DNA of 41,990 bases from Clostridia bacterium (GCA_017545535.1 JAFWMS010000003.1:1-41990); one strand, 5' to 3'; shown: positions 7,782 through 15,835, counted from the first letter of the stretch. Notes: a model not told the origin generated them from the sequence alone. Program-made: numbers and translations.

Positions 7782-9743
7782 ATGGAAAAGAAACCTTACT
7801 ATATCACCACGGCCATCGCCTACGCCTCGGCTACGCCCCACATCGGCAACGTGTATGAGATCGTGCTGGCGGATGCCATCGCCCGGTACAAGCGATTCAT
7901 GGGCTACGATGTGTTCTTCCAGACCGGCACCGACGAGCATGGCCAAAAGATCGAAGAGAAGGCCCAGAAGGCGGGGGTGGAGCCCCAGGCCTACGTGGAC
8001 AGGGTGGCCGGCGACATCCGGAGCATCTGGGATCTGATGAACACCTCCTACGACAAGTTCATCCGCACCACGGACAAGGACCACGAGCAGAAGGTCCAGC
8101 GCATCTTCAAGAAGCTTTACGACCAGGGCGACATTTACAAGGGCGCCTATGAGGGCATGTACTGCACGCCCTGCGAGTCCTTTTTCACCGCCTCCCAGCT
8201 CAAGGACGGCCGCTGCCCCGACTGCGGCGGCGAGGTGAAGCCCGCCAAGGAGGAGGCCTACTTCTTCAAGATGAGCAAGTACGCCCCCCGGCTCATCGAC
8301 TACATCAACCAGCATCCCGAGTTCATCCAGCCCGTGGCCCGGAAGAACGAGATGATGAACAACTTCCTGTTGCCGGGCCTCCAGGACCTGTGCGTGTCCC
8401 GGTCCAGCTTCAAGTGGGGCATCCCCGTGGACTTCGATCCCAAGCACGTGGTCTACGTGTGGCTGGATGCCCTGACGAACTATATCACCGGCATCGGCTA
8501 CGAGCCCGACGGGGAGAGCACGGACCAGTTCAAGAAGCTCTGGCCCGCGGATCTGCACCTGATCGGCAAGGATATCATCCGCTTCCATACCATCTACTGG
8601 CCCATCTTCCTGATGGCTCTCGATCTCCCGCTGCCCAAACAGGTATTCGGTCATCCCTGGCTGCTCATGAACGAGGGGAAGATGAGCAAGTCCAAGGGGA
8701 ACGTCATGTACGCCCACGACCTGGTGAAGCTCTTTGGCGTGGACGCGGTGCGCTACTTCCTCATCCATGAGATGCCCTTCGACAGCGACGGCAACTGCAC
8801 CTACGAGCTGCTGGTGGAGCGGCTGAACGCGGATCTTGCGAACACATTGGGGAATCTGGTGAACCGGACCGTGGCCATGTCCAACAAGTACTTCTCCGGC
8901 GTGGTGGAGAGGACCGGCGCCCGGGAGGCCGTGGACGAGGAGTTGAAGGAGACCGCCACCGCGGCGGTGGGGAAGGTCACCGCCCGGATGGACGAGCTGC
9001 GGGTGGCCGATGCCATCACGGAGATCTTCAACCTCTTCAAGCGCTGCAACAAGTATATCGACGAAACCGCTCCCTGGACCCTGGCCAAGGATCCCGCCAA
9101 GACGGATCGGCTCAAGGAGGTTCTCTATAATCTCACCGAGAGCATCGTCATGGGCGCCAGCCTCCTGGCTCCCTTCCTGCCGGATACCGGCGCAAAGATC
9201 CTGGCGGAGCTCAACGCCAATCCCCGGCCCTTCGACGGGCTCACGGACTTTGGCCTGTACCCCTCGGGGAACCGGGTGGCGGAGAAGCCGGAGATCCTCT
9301 TTGCCCGGCTGGACCTGAAGGAGGTGCTGGATAAGGTGGGCGTGAAGGAAGAGGCTCTCGCAGCCCCTGCGGCCCCCGCCGAGCCTGAGAAGCCGGCGCT
9401 GCCCCCCATCAAGGAGGAGATCAGCTACGACGACTTCATGAAGGTGGACCTGCGCCTCGCCAAGGTCATGGCCTGCGAGGAGGTCAAGAAGTCCAAGAAG
9501 CTCTTGAAGCTGACGCTGGATGTGGCCGGCGAGGAGCGGACCGTGGTCTCCGGCATCAAGAAGTGGTACGCCCCCCAGGATCTGGTGGGCAAGACCGTGG
9601 TGCTGGTGGCAAATTTGAAGCCCGCCACCCTCTGCGGCGTGGAGAGCCGGGGAATGGTCCTGGCGGTCTCCGATCCCGCCGACGAGAATCTGGCCCTCAT
9701 AACACCCAGCGCGGATATGCCCTCCGGCTACGTGGTCCGGTAA
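7782..9743 (+). CDS. metG: Methionyl-tRNA synthetase with C-terminal tRNA-binding domain
   Basis: Charges tRNA-Met with methionine in the cytosol. The 653-residue protein has the class I signature PHIGN (HIGH motif) near the N-terminus, a zinc knuckle in the CP domain (CTPC ... CPDC), VYVWLDALTNY, and K300-M-S-K-S. An alanine/proline-rich hinge near residues 525-545 joins the anticodon-binding domain to a C-terminal Trbp111/EMAPII-type OB fold (DFMKVDLRLAKVMACEEVKK ... GVESRGMVLA), which makes many bacterial MetRS dimeric. The start at 7782 is chosen over an in-frame ATG 57 bases upstream because AAGGAGG (7767-7773) precedes it and the protein then begins normally (MEKKPYYITT). It has its own promoter at 7706-7734; tatD follows downstream. 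Confidence 0.97.
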   Translation: MEKKPYYITTAIAYASATPHIGNVYEIVLADAIARYKRFMGYDVFFQTGTDEHGQKIEEKAQKAGVEPQAYVDRVAGDIRSIWDLMNTSYDKFIRTTDKDHEQKVQRIFKKLYDQGDIYKGAYEGMYCTPCESFFTASQLKDGRCPDCGGEVKPAKEEAYFFKMSKYAPRLIDYINQHPEFIQPVARKNEMMNNFLLPGLQDLCVSRSSFKWGIPVDFDPKHVVYVWLDALTNYITGIGYEPDGESTDQFKKLWPADLHLIGKDIIRFHTIYWPIFLMALDLPLPKQVFGHPWLLMNEGKMSKSKGNVMYAHDLVKLFGVDAVRYFLIHEMPFDSDGNCTYELLVERLNADLANTLGNLVNRTVAMSNKYFSGVVERTGAREAVDEELKETATAAVGKVTARMDELRVADAITEIFNLFKRCNKYIDETAPWTLAKDPAKTDRLKEVLYNLTESIVMGASLLAPFLPDTGAKILAELNANPRPFDGLTDFGLYPSGNRVAEKPEILFARLDLKEVLDKVGVKEEALAAPAAPAEPEKPALPPIKEEISYDDFMKVDLRLAKVMACEEVKKSKKLLKLTLDVAGEERTVVSGIKKWYAPQDLVGKTVVLVANLKPATLCGVESRGMVLAVSDPADENLALITPSADMPSGYVVR

Positions 9744-9753
9744 CGGGGGGGTC

Positions 9754-9891
9754 GTCCCTTTTCTTGAAAGAAAAGGGACCCAAAAGAACTTCAAGAGGGG
9801 GGAGAGGTTTCGTTTGCATCTCCCATATGCCTCGAATGACTTCTCTTTTTTCGGTACCTTTTTTCTCTTCTTCCGAAGAGAAAAAAGGTAC
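9754..9891. repeat. Intergenic hairpin/mirror repeat, composite copy B
   Basis: Two half-elements face each other. Left (plus): GTCCCTTTTCTT (9754-9765) pairs with AAGAAAAGGGAC (9768-9779); AAGAAAA is mirrored by AAAAGAA (9782-9788) after a 7-nt linker GGGACCC. Right (minus): a perfect 17-bp stem (9854-9870 with 9875-9891); its purine arm GAAGAGAAAAAA is mirrored by AAAAAAGAGAAG (9851-9840), linker GGTACCG. It starts 10 bases after the metG stop and ends 9 bases before the tatD Shine-Dalgarno site. It may also act as a terminator or processing site for metG mRNA. Confidence 0.8.
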
Positions 9892-9913
9892 AAATACTAT
9901 AGAAGGAATCCCT

Positions 9914-10681
9914 ATGGACATCTTCGATACCCACGCCCACCTGCTGGACGAGCATTTCGACGAGGATCGGGAGGCGCTGATCGCCTCCCTCAGCGACGCC
10001 GGCGTAAAGCTGGTCATGGAGGCCTGCACGGACCTCAAATATTTAGAGAAGCTGATCCCCTTCGTGGAGGCCTGGCCCATGATCTACGGGGCTGCGGGGC
10101 TGCACCCGGAGGAGCTGGGCCCCTATTCGCTTTCGGACCTTACCGCGGTGGAAGCGGTCCTGAATCATCCCAAGATCAAGGCGGTGGGGGAAATCGGACT
10201 CGATTATTACTGGCCCGAGAACCCGCCTCGGGAGATCCAGCGGGATTTCTTTGACGCCCAGCTGTCCCTGGCGGCGGAGCATGGCCTTCCCGTCATCATC
10301 CACGATCGGGAGGCTCACGGGGACACGGTGGATATCCTCCGCGCCCATCGGGGGCAGGTGATCGGCGTTATGCACTGCTTCTCCGGCAGCTATGAAACGG
10401 CCAAAGAATGTCTTGACATGGGCTTTTATCTTGGTTTCGGCGGGTCGCTGACCTTTAAGAACGCCAAGAAGAACGTGGAGGTGGCGGCGAAGGCCCCCCT
10501 CGATCGGCTGGTCATAGAGACCGACTGCCCCTATATGGCACCTGTGCCCTGCCGCGGCCAGCGAAACGATCCTGCCAAGACCCTGTGGGTCCTGAAGAAG
10601 CTGGCACAGATCCGGGACATGGGGGAGGAGGAGCTGGCGCCGATCCTCTTTGAAAACGGGAAAAAGCTGTTCCGCATCTGA
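9914..10681 (+). CDS. tatD: TatD-family metal-dependent deoxyribonuclease
   Basis: A 255-residue TIM-barrel hydrolase; TatD proteins are 3'-5' exonucleases linked to repair of damaged DNA and RNA trimming. Metal-binding signatures are visible: FDTHAHL at the start, VGEIGLDYYW (the conserved Glu), PVIIHDREA, GVMHCFSG, and ETDCPYMAPVP near the end. Length and motif order are typical (YabD/TatD type). The ATG at 9914 is preceded by AGAAGGA (9901-9907). As in many Bacillota, the gene sits directly behind metG; the gap is almost entirely filled by repeat copy B, so they may share a transcript that is modulated by the repeat. Confidence 0.95.
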   Translation: MDIFDTHAHLLDEHFDEDREALIASLSDAGVKLVMEACTDLKYLEKLIPFVEAWPMIYGAAGLHPEELGPYSLSDLTAVEAVLNHPKIKAVGEIGLDYYWPENPPREIQRDFFDAQLSLAAEHGLPVIIHDREAHGDTVDILRAHRGQVIGVMHCFSGSYETAKECLDMGFYLGFGGSLTFKNAKKNVEVAAKAPLDRLVIETDCPYMAPVPCRGQRNDPAKTLWVLKKLAQIRDMGEEELAPILFENGKKLFRI

Positions 10682-10697
10682 GCATGTATCGTCGATG

Positions 10698-10727
10698 CGG
10701 AGGAGAGGCCCTCCGTTTCCTTGTTTA
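10698..10727 (+). terminator. Probable terminator after tatD
   Basis: CGGAGG (10698-10703) pairs with CCTCCG (10710-10715), followed by a T-rich stretch TTTCCTTGTTT. The stem is short, so confidence is moderate. Confidence 0.5.
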
Positions 10728-10738
10728 TACAAAAGATG

Positions 10739-10767
10739 TTGACAAATTATTCGAAGATTTGTACAAT
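10739..10767 (+). promoter_or_regulatory. Promoter of the glycerate permease-kinase operon with operator-like dyad
   Basis: TTGACA (10739-10744), 17-bp spacer, TACAAT (10762-10767). Within it ACAAAT (10742-10747) and ATTTGT (10757-10762) flank TTCGAA (10751-10756), an imperfect dyad that would place a repressor between the -35 and -10 boxes. No regulator gene lies next to it. Confidence 0.75.
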
Positions 10768-10811
10768 TTACACGTGTTCACAGCACAAAAAAGCAAGGAG
10801 GAATCTTTTGT

Positions 10812-12170
10812 ATGACAGGCGTTGCGCTTATCATCGCGTTCGTCGTGGCCATTGTGGCCATGATCCTGCTCATCTCCAAGCTGAAGGTACATCCCTTCCT
10901 GGCGATCATGGGCATCTCTCTCGTCCTGGCCATTCTGGCCGGCATCCCGCTGACCCAGATCCCCGGCGTCATCGGCGCTGGCTTCTCTGGCACCTTCTCT
11001 TCCATCGGTATCGTCATCATCCTGGGCGCGTTCATCGGCGCTGTGCTGGAAAAGACCGGCGCTGCATTGAAGCTGGCCGACATGGTCATCTCCCTGGTGG
11101 GTGAAAAGAACCCGGAACTGGCTATCGAGCTCATGGGCTGGGTGGTCTCCATCCCCGTGTTTTGTGATTCTGGCTTCGTCATTTTGAACCCCATCCGTAA
11201 GGCTTTGGTGAAGCGTACCGGAAAGTCCAGCGTGGCCATGACCGTGTGCCTGTCCTGCGGTCTGTACATCGCCCACGTGTTCATCCCCCCCACGCCAGGC
11301 CCCATCGCCGCGGCGCAGACCCTGGGTGTGGGCGAGTCCCTGCTGCTGGTCATCGGCATGGGCGTCCTTTGCTCCATCCTGCCCTTGATCGCCGGACTCA
11401 TCTATGCCAAGATCATCGGCAAGAAGATCAAGAGCGCCGATGAAATCACCGACAACGGCGAGGTGGTCAAGACCTATGAGGAGCTGAAGGCTGAGTTCGG
11501 CAAGCTCCCCGGTGGCTTCAACGCCATTGCGCCCCTGATCGTGCCCATCCTGCTCATGGCCCTTTCTTCCATCTCTTCCATGGCCAAGTGGGAAGGTGTT
11601 TTCGCCACCCTGTGCACCTTCCTGGGCACTCCCATCATGGCTCTTGCCGTGGGCGCCATCTTGGCCATCATTCAGCTGTTCTCCGCGGGCAAGAAGGCTG
11701 ATTTCTACAACCTGACCAACGAGACGCTGAAGACCGTGGGACCCATCCTCTTCGTCACCGCAGCGGGCGGTGTGCTGGGCAAGGTCATCTCCTCTTCCGA
11801 CATGGTGAACTTCATCACCGAGCATGCGTCCGTCCTGCAGACCATGGGCATCTTCTTCCCGTTCCTGCTGGCGGCCATCCTCAAGAGCGCTCAGGGTTCC
11901 TCCACGGTGGCCATCACCACTACGGCGGGCATCGTGGCGCCCCTCCTGGGTATCCTCGGTTTCACCACGCCGGTGGAGATCTCTCTGGTGGTCATGGCCA
12001 TCGGCGCCGGCGCCATGACCGTGTCCCATGCCAACGACTCCTACTTCTGGGTGGTCACCAACTTCGGTGACATGACCCCCGAGCAGGGCTACAAGACCCA
12101 GACCCTCATGACGCTGGTCATCGGCCTCGCGTCTATGGTGGAGATCTTCGTTTTGACTCTGATCTTCTGA
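10812..12170 (+). CDS. GntP-family permease, probably for D-glycerate
   Basis: A 452-residue, very hydrophobic protein with about a dozen membrane segments, of the GntP (gluconate:H+ symporter) family. Family-typical stretches include FCDSGFVILNP, HVFIPPTPGPIAAA, LKSAQGSSTVAITTTAGI and SHANDSYFWVV. GntP proteins import sugar acids (gluconate, glycerate and others) with protons. A glycerate 2-kinase gene follows on the same strand, which makes D-glycerate the most likely substrate; this is inference from context. The start ATG has AAGGAGG at 10795-10801. The gene has its own strong promoter (10739-10767). Repeat copy C begins 13 bases after the stop. Confidence 0.9.
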   Translation: MTGVALIIAFVVAIVAMILLISKLKVHPFLAIMGISLVLAILAGIPLTQIPGVIGAGFSGTFSSIGIVIILGAFIGAVLEKTGAALKLADMVISLVGEKNPELAIELMGWVVSIPVFCDSGFVILNPIRKALVKRTGKSSVAMTVCLSCGLYIAHVFIPPTPGPIAAAQTLGVGESLLLVIGMGVLCSILPLIAGLIYAKIIGKKIKSADEITDNGEVVKTYEELKAEFGKLPGGFNAIAPLIVPILLMALSSISSMAKWEGVFATLCTFLGTPIMALAVGAILAIIQLFSAGKKADFYNLTNETLKTVGPILFVTAAGGVLGKVISSSDMVNFITEHASVLQTMGIFFPFLLAAILKSAQGSSTVAITTTAGIVAPLLGILGFTTPVEISLVVMAIGAGAMTVSHANDSYFWVVTNFGDMTPEQGYKTQTLMTLVIGLASMVEIFVLTLIF

Positions 12171-12183
12171 GTTTATTCTCTTT

Positions 12184-12331
12184 GCGACTTTTTCTCTTCA
12201 GGCAGAAGAGAAAAAGTCGCCCAAAAAGAGAAGCGCAGGAAGGACGACCCTTTTTGCGTGAGCATTTCATAATTATTTTGAACTTTTCTTTTTCATGCCC
12301 CTTTTTCTTTTCACAGAAAAGAAAAAGGGGC
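12184..12331. repeat. Intergenic hairpin/mirror repeat, composite copy C (best copy)
   Basis: Left half (plus): perfect 16-bp stem 12184-12199 with 12205-12220, loop AGGCA; purine arm GAAGAGAAAAA (12205-12215), linker GTCGCCC, mirror arm AAAAAGAGAAG (12223-12233). Right half (minus): perfect 16-bp stem 12297-12312 with 12316-12331; purine arm GAAAAGAAAAA, linker GGGGCATG, mirror arm AAAAAGAAAAG (12293-12283). The G-to-A difference between the halves occurs in all three tracts. It fills the gap between the gntP-type gene and the kinase gene and ends 11 bases before the kinase Shine-Dalgarno site. Confidence 0.85.
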
Positions 12332-12354
12332 AAAACAAAAAAGGGAGGTACCCT

Positions 12355-13590
12355 ATGGATAAGATCTTACGTTCCCATGCGGACCTGATCGTCAAAGAGG
12401 CCATCGCCGCCGTTCAGCCGGATGCCGCCGTGCAGCGGGCTCTGAAACAGATGATCTTCCCCGGCCGGGTGCTGCTGGTGGCGGCGGGCAAGGCCGCCTG
12501 GCAGATGGCCAAGGCCGCTTCCGATGCCCTGGGCAGCCGCATTGAAAAGGGTGTGGTGGTGACCAAGTACGACCACGTCATGGGGCCCATCGCCAACTTC
12601 GATTGCTTCGAGGCGGGCCATCCCGTGCCCGATGAAAACTCCTTCAAGGGCACCCAGGCGGCCCTCGATTTGGTGGCGAATCTCTCTGAGAAGGACACGG
12701 TGCTCTTTCTCCTCTCCGGCGGCGGCAGCGCCCTGTTTGAAAAGCCCTTGGTGGAACCGGCGGAGCTCCAGGACATCACGGGCCAGCTTTTGGCCTGTGG
12801 GGCGGACATCACCGAGATCAACACCATTCGCAAGCGGCTCTCCCAGGTGAAGGGCGGTCGGTTCGCCCAGCTGTGCTGGCCGGCGAAGGTGGAGGCGGTG
12901 ATCCTTTCCGATATCCTGGGTGATCCTCTGGACATGATCGCCTCAGGTCCCGCTTGCCCGGATTCCACCACGGCGGAGGACGCCCAGCGGATCGCGAAGA
13001 AGTATGACCTGCAGATGAGCGATGCAGCGCGGAACCTGCTTTCCGTGGAGACGCCTAAGGCCCTCGACAACGTGCGCTCCCAGATCAACGGCAGCGTGCG
13101 GGAGCTGTGCGCGGCGGCGGCTCGGACCTGTGAAAGGCTGGGGTATACACCCATCCTGCTGACGGACCAGCTCTGCTGCCAGGCCAAGGAGGCCGGGAGC
13201 TTCCTGGCGTCCATCCTGAAGACTCACGAGAACGACGGTTTGTCCCTGGCCTTCATCGCCGGCGGCGAGACCGTGGTGAAGCTGACGGGGAAGGGCCTGG
13301 GCGGCCGGAACCAGGAGCTGGCCCTTTCCGCGGCGTCCGGCATCGCCAGGATGCCCGGGGCGGCGGTGTTCTCCGTGGGCAGCGACGGCACCGACGGGCC
13401 AACCGATGCGGCGGGCGGGTATGCTGACGGGGAGACCCGGAGCGAGCTGCTGGACAAGGGCGTCGTCATCGACGACGTGCTCCAGAACAACGACGCGTAC
13501 CATGCGCTCCAAAAGGTGGGCGGCCTCATCATGACCGGGCCCACAGGCACCAACGTGAACGACGTGGCCGTGGCGTTGCTGAGGAGATAA
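12355..13590 (+). CDS. Glycerate 2-kinase (DUF4147/MOFRL family)
   Basis: Phosphorylates D-glycerate to 2-phosphoglycerate, feeding it into lower glycolysis. The 411-residue protein has the DUF4147 domain first (VAAGKAAWQMAKAA; GHPVPDENS; FLLSGGGSALFEKP; EINTIRKRLSQVKGG) and the C-terminal MOFRL domain (IAGGETVVKLTGKGLGGRNQ; SVGSDGTDGPTDAAGG), in the usual order and length. The start ATG has GGGAGG at 12343-12348, 6 nt upstream; an upstream in-frame ATG at 12295 lies inside the repeat hairpin and is rejected. Together with the upstream permease it forms a two-step glycerate uptake operon. The gene ends at a bidirectional terminator shared with thrH. Confidence 0.95.
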   Translation: MDKILRSHADLIVKEAIAAVQPDAAVQRALKQMIFPGRVLLVAAGKAAWQMAKAASDALGSRIEKGVVVTKYDHVMGPIANFDCFEAGHPVPDENSFKGTQAALDLVANLSEKDTVLFLLSGGGSALFEKPLVEPAELQDITGQLLACGADITEINTIRKRLSQVKGGRFAQLCWPAKVEAVILSDILGDPLDMIASGPACPDSTTAEDAQRIAKKYDLQMSDAARNLLSVETPKALDNVRSQINGSVRELCAAAARTCERLGYTPILLTDQLCCQAKEAGSFLASILKTHENDGLSLAFIAGGETVVKLTGKGLGGRNQELALSAASGIARMPGAAVFSVGSDGTDGPTDAAGGYADGETRSELLDKGVVIDDVLQNNDAYHALQKVGGLIMTGPTGTNVNDVAVALLRR

Positions 13591-13605
13591 AGGCTTCCTG
13601 TTGCC

Positions 13606-13640
13606 GCTTTTCCTCTTCAAGAAGAGAAACATAAAAAGGA
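13606..13640 (+). repeat. Degenerate half-copy D of the hairpin/mirror repeat
   Basis: TTTTCCTCTTC (13608-13618) and GAAGAGAAA (13621-13629) form the hairpin, with one bulged C and loop AA; then CAT and AAAAAGGAG, a shortened and altered mirror arm that merges into the terminator stem. It begins 15 bases after the kinase stop codon, as in the other copies. Confidence 0.55.
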
Positions 13641-13676
13641 GTATAGCTTCCCGAATCGAAGCTACACTCCTTTTTT
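13633..13676. terminator. Bidirectional terminator between the glycerate kinase gene and thrH
   Basis: An 18-bp stem with one mismatch (13633-13650 with 13658-13675), loop CCGAATC. The T run at 13671-13676 serves the plus strand, and A13633-13637 gives a T run on the minus strand. The flanking genes converge here. Confidence 0.85.
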
Positions 13677-13688
13677 AGTGGTTTCCCT

Positions 13689-14291
13689 TTATCCCAGAGC
13701 CTCCGTGATAGCCGCCAGAAGGTCATCATAGGCGGTGAAGGCGGGGAGCTGGGGATAGGTTGTTCTGATTTTGTCCGTGGTGCGGAAAAGAAAGCCCGCT
13801 TTGCTAGCCAGGAGCATGTCAAGGTCGTTGTAGCTGTCGCCCACGGCGATGGTCTCGAAGCCCACACTTTGGAGGGCCCGGACGGTGGAGAGCTTGGAAT
13901 CCTTGCAGCGCATGCGGATATCCGTGAGCTCGCCGGCAGGAGTCACGACCAGAGAGTTGCAAAAGATGGTGGGCCGACCCAGCTTCTCTAAAAGGGGCTT
14001 GGCGAACTCGGCGAAGGTGTCGCTCAGGATCACCACCTGGGCCCGGTCGCGAAGCGCATCCAAAAATGCTCGTGCGCCGGGCAGAGGATCAATCCTCTCG
14101 ATGACGGCCTGGATCTCCTTCAGGCCAAGCCCATGGTCCTTCAGGATTCCCATGCGCCAGTACATGAGCTTGCGGTAGTCTGGCTCGTCCCGGGTGGTGC
14201 GCTTGAGCTCCGGGATGCCGCTGACCCGAGAAAACTCGATCCAGATCTCCGGCGTCAACACGCCTTCCATATCCAAACAGACCAGATCCAT
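13689..14291 (-). CDS. thrH: ThrH: phosphoserine phosphatase / homoserine phosphotransferase
   Basis: A 200-residue HAD-superfamily protein closely resembling Pseudomonas ThrH: CLDMEGVLTPEIWIEFS (motif I with a D-x-E variant), VVILSDTF (motif II) and AVGDSYNDLDML (motif IV). ThrH is known to dephosphorylate phosphoserine and can pass the phosphate to homoserine, giving O-phosphohomoserine, the substrate of threonine synthase. Here the gene follows thrC with a 1-base gap and an AAGGAG site inside the thrC end, a tightly coupled operon. No homoserine kinase (thrB) is seen in the window although thrC and hom are present, so ThrH may fill that step; this is inference. Termination is at 13633-13676. 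Confidence 0.88.
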   Translation of the reverse strand: MDLVCLDMEGVLTPEIWIEFSRVSGIPELKRTTRDEPDYRKLMYWRMGILKDHGLGLKEIQAVIERIDPLPGARAFLDALRDRAQVVILSDTFAEFAKPLLEKLGRPTIFCNSLVVTPAGELTDIRMRCKDSKLSTVRALQSVGFETIAVGDSYNDLDMLLASKAGFLFRTTDKIRTTYPQLPAFTAYDDLLAAITEALG

Positions 14292-14292
14292 A

Positions 14293-15780
14293 CTACCACT
14301 CCTTCTGCACGGCTTTTTCCAGAACGTAGCTCAGCATATCCTTGGGTTCGATCACGTCCCGATGCCGCACGGGCTGTTCTCTAAGGCCTTGCAGGTTCTT
14401 AGGCAGAGGCACGCCCGTGCTTTTTTCCAGCCGATCCATGGCGGCGAACTCATCCGCGCTCGGATCCTCCCCCAGGGCTTCCAGCACCGCCGTCGGGAAT
14501 TTGTAGGGGGAAGCCGTGGACAGGATCACCACAGGGGCGTGGCTGGGACAAGCGGCCTTGTATTGCTGCGCCGCATCATAAGCCACCGCCGTATGGGTGT
14601 CCATCAAATAGCCATACTTCTGCCAGACCGCCCCGATAGCCCGCTTGGTCCCCTCGTCGTCGCAGCAGGCGGCAAAAAACAGGTCGTCCAATCGCTTCTT
14701 TAGGAACGGCGGCACTTGGTAGGTCCCGGTTTTTGCAAGGGAGGCCATGAGCCTGGCCACCAGATCCGTGTCGTGGGAGAGCAGGAACAGCAGCCGTTCC
14801 AGATTGCTGGACACCAGGATGTCCATGGAAGGCGAGACCGTCTTAAAAAAGGGTCGATTTCGATCATAGACGCCGGTGGCAAAGAAGTCGGTCAGGATGT
14901 TGTTGGCGTTGGAAGCGCACACCAGTTTGCCCACGGGAAGGCCCAGGCATTTGGCAAAATACCCGGCCAGAATGTCTCCGAAGTTGCCCGTGGGTACCAC
15001 GAAATCCACGGGATCGCCCAGGACGATCCGGCTGTTCCGGACCAGATCACCATAGGCGCGAAAGTAGTAAACCACCTGGGGTGCTAACCGGCCGATGTTG
15101 ATGGAGTTGGCGGAGGAGAGGCACACACCCTTTCCCTTAAGCAGCCCCTGCTGTTCCACCGCGGCAAAGATGCCCTTGACGCCGGTCTGAGCGTCGTCGA
15201 AGTTTCCCCGCACCGCGCAGACGCAGACGTTGTCCCCGTCCTGGGTGGCCATCTGGGCCTGCTGCACAGGGCTGACCCCGCCGTAGGGGTAGAAGACCAT
15301 GATCCTGGTGCCGGGCACGTTCCGAAAGCCCGCCATGGCAGCCTTGCCGGTGTCGCCGCTGGTGGCCGTCAGGATCAGGATATCGTCGCTCACGCCGCAC
15401 TTTCCTCGGGCGGCGGTCATGAGCACCGGCAGCATGGACAAAGCTACGTCCTTGAAGGCGCTGGTGGGGCCGTGAAACAGCTCCAAAACGGTATCGTCCC
15501 CCACGGTCACCGTGGGCGTCAGTTCGTCGGTCTCAAACTTGCCCGCATAGGCCCGGCGGACCAGATCGTCCATCTCCGTTTCCGAAAAGGACGGCAGCAG
15601 GGCCGCCAATATCTTCACCGCCATGGCCTGGGTGGACAGGGGCAGCACCGCCTTCCAGTCGAAATTCAAGCCGTCCAGAGAGTCGGGGCTGTAGAGCCCT
15701 CCGTCCTTGGCCATGCCGTCCAGGATCGCCTGGGCACTGGACGCCCGTATGTCGTTGTTCCGTGTGCTTTGGTAGATCAT
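14293..15780 (-). CDS. thrC: Threonine synthase
   Basis: Converts O-phosphohomoserine to threonine with pyridoxal phosphate. The 495-residue protein begins MIYQSTRNN, has GPTSAFKDVALSML with the cofactor lysine, TATSGDTGKAAMAGF, the glycine-rich phosphate site, and DFVVPTGNFGDILAGYFAKCLGLPV. This is the long (E. coli/fungal-like) form. The start is fixed by TAGGAGG at 15790-15784, four bases before ATG; the ORF is open further upstream but those ATGs lack a ribosome site. It is the first gene of thrC-thrH and is divergent from hom, with overlapping promoters between them. A small GCCC-T6-GGGC hairpin lies in its short leader. Confidence 0.95.
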   Translation of the reverse strand: MIYQSTRNNDIRASSAQAILDGMAKDGGLYSPDSLDGLNFDWKAVLPLSTQAMAVKILAALLPSFSETEMDDLVRRAYAGKFETDELTPTVTVGDDTVLELFHGPTSAFKDVALSMLPVLMTAARGKCGVSDDILILTATSGDTGKAAMAGFRNVPGTRIMVFYPYGGVSPVQQAQMATQDGDNVCVCAVRGNFDDAQTGVKGIFAAVEQQGLLKGKGVCLSSANSINIGRLAPQVVYYFRAYGDLVRNSRIVLGDPVDFVVPTGNFGDILAGYFAKCLGLPVGKLVCASNANNILTDFFATGVYDRNRPFFKTVSPSMDILVSSNLERLLFLLSHDTDLVARLMASLAKTGTYQVPPFLKKRLDDLFFAACCDDEGTKRAIGAVWQKYGYLMDTHTAVAYDAAQQYKAACPSHAPVVILSTASPYKFPTAVLEALGEDPSADEFAAMDRLEKSTGVPLPKNLQGLREQPVRHRDVIEPKDMLSYVLEKAVQKEW

Positions 15781-15806
15781 GATCCTCCTAATGCCCAAAA
15801 AAGGGC

Positions 15807-15835
15807 TTGTGTTTTGTTGGGACATATGATATATT
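15807..15835 (+). promoter_or_regulatory. Promoter of hom
   Basis: TTGTGT (15807-15812), 17-bp spacer, TATATT (15830-15835). Its -10 shares two bases with the -10 of the divergent thrC promoter. Confidence 0.6.

Noticed and set aside
15794..15807. GCCC-T6-GGGC hairpin in the thrC leader as an attenuator
   Set aside because: Only four base pairs, no leader peptide with threonine codons, and no T run in the right place.
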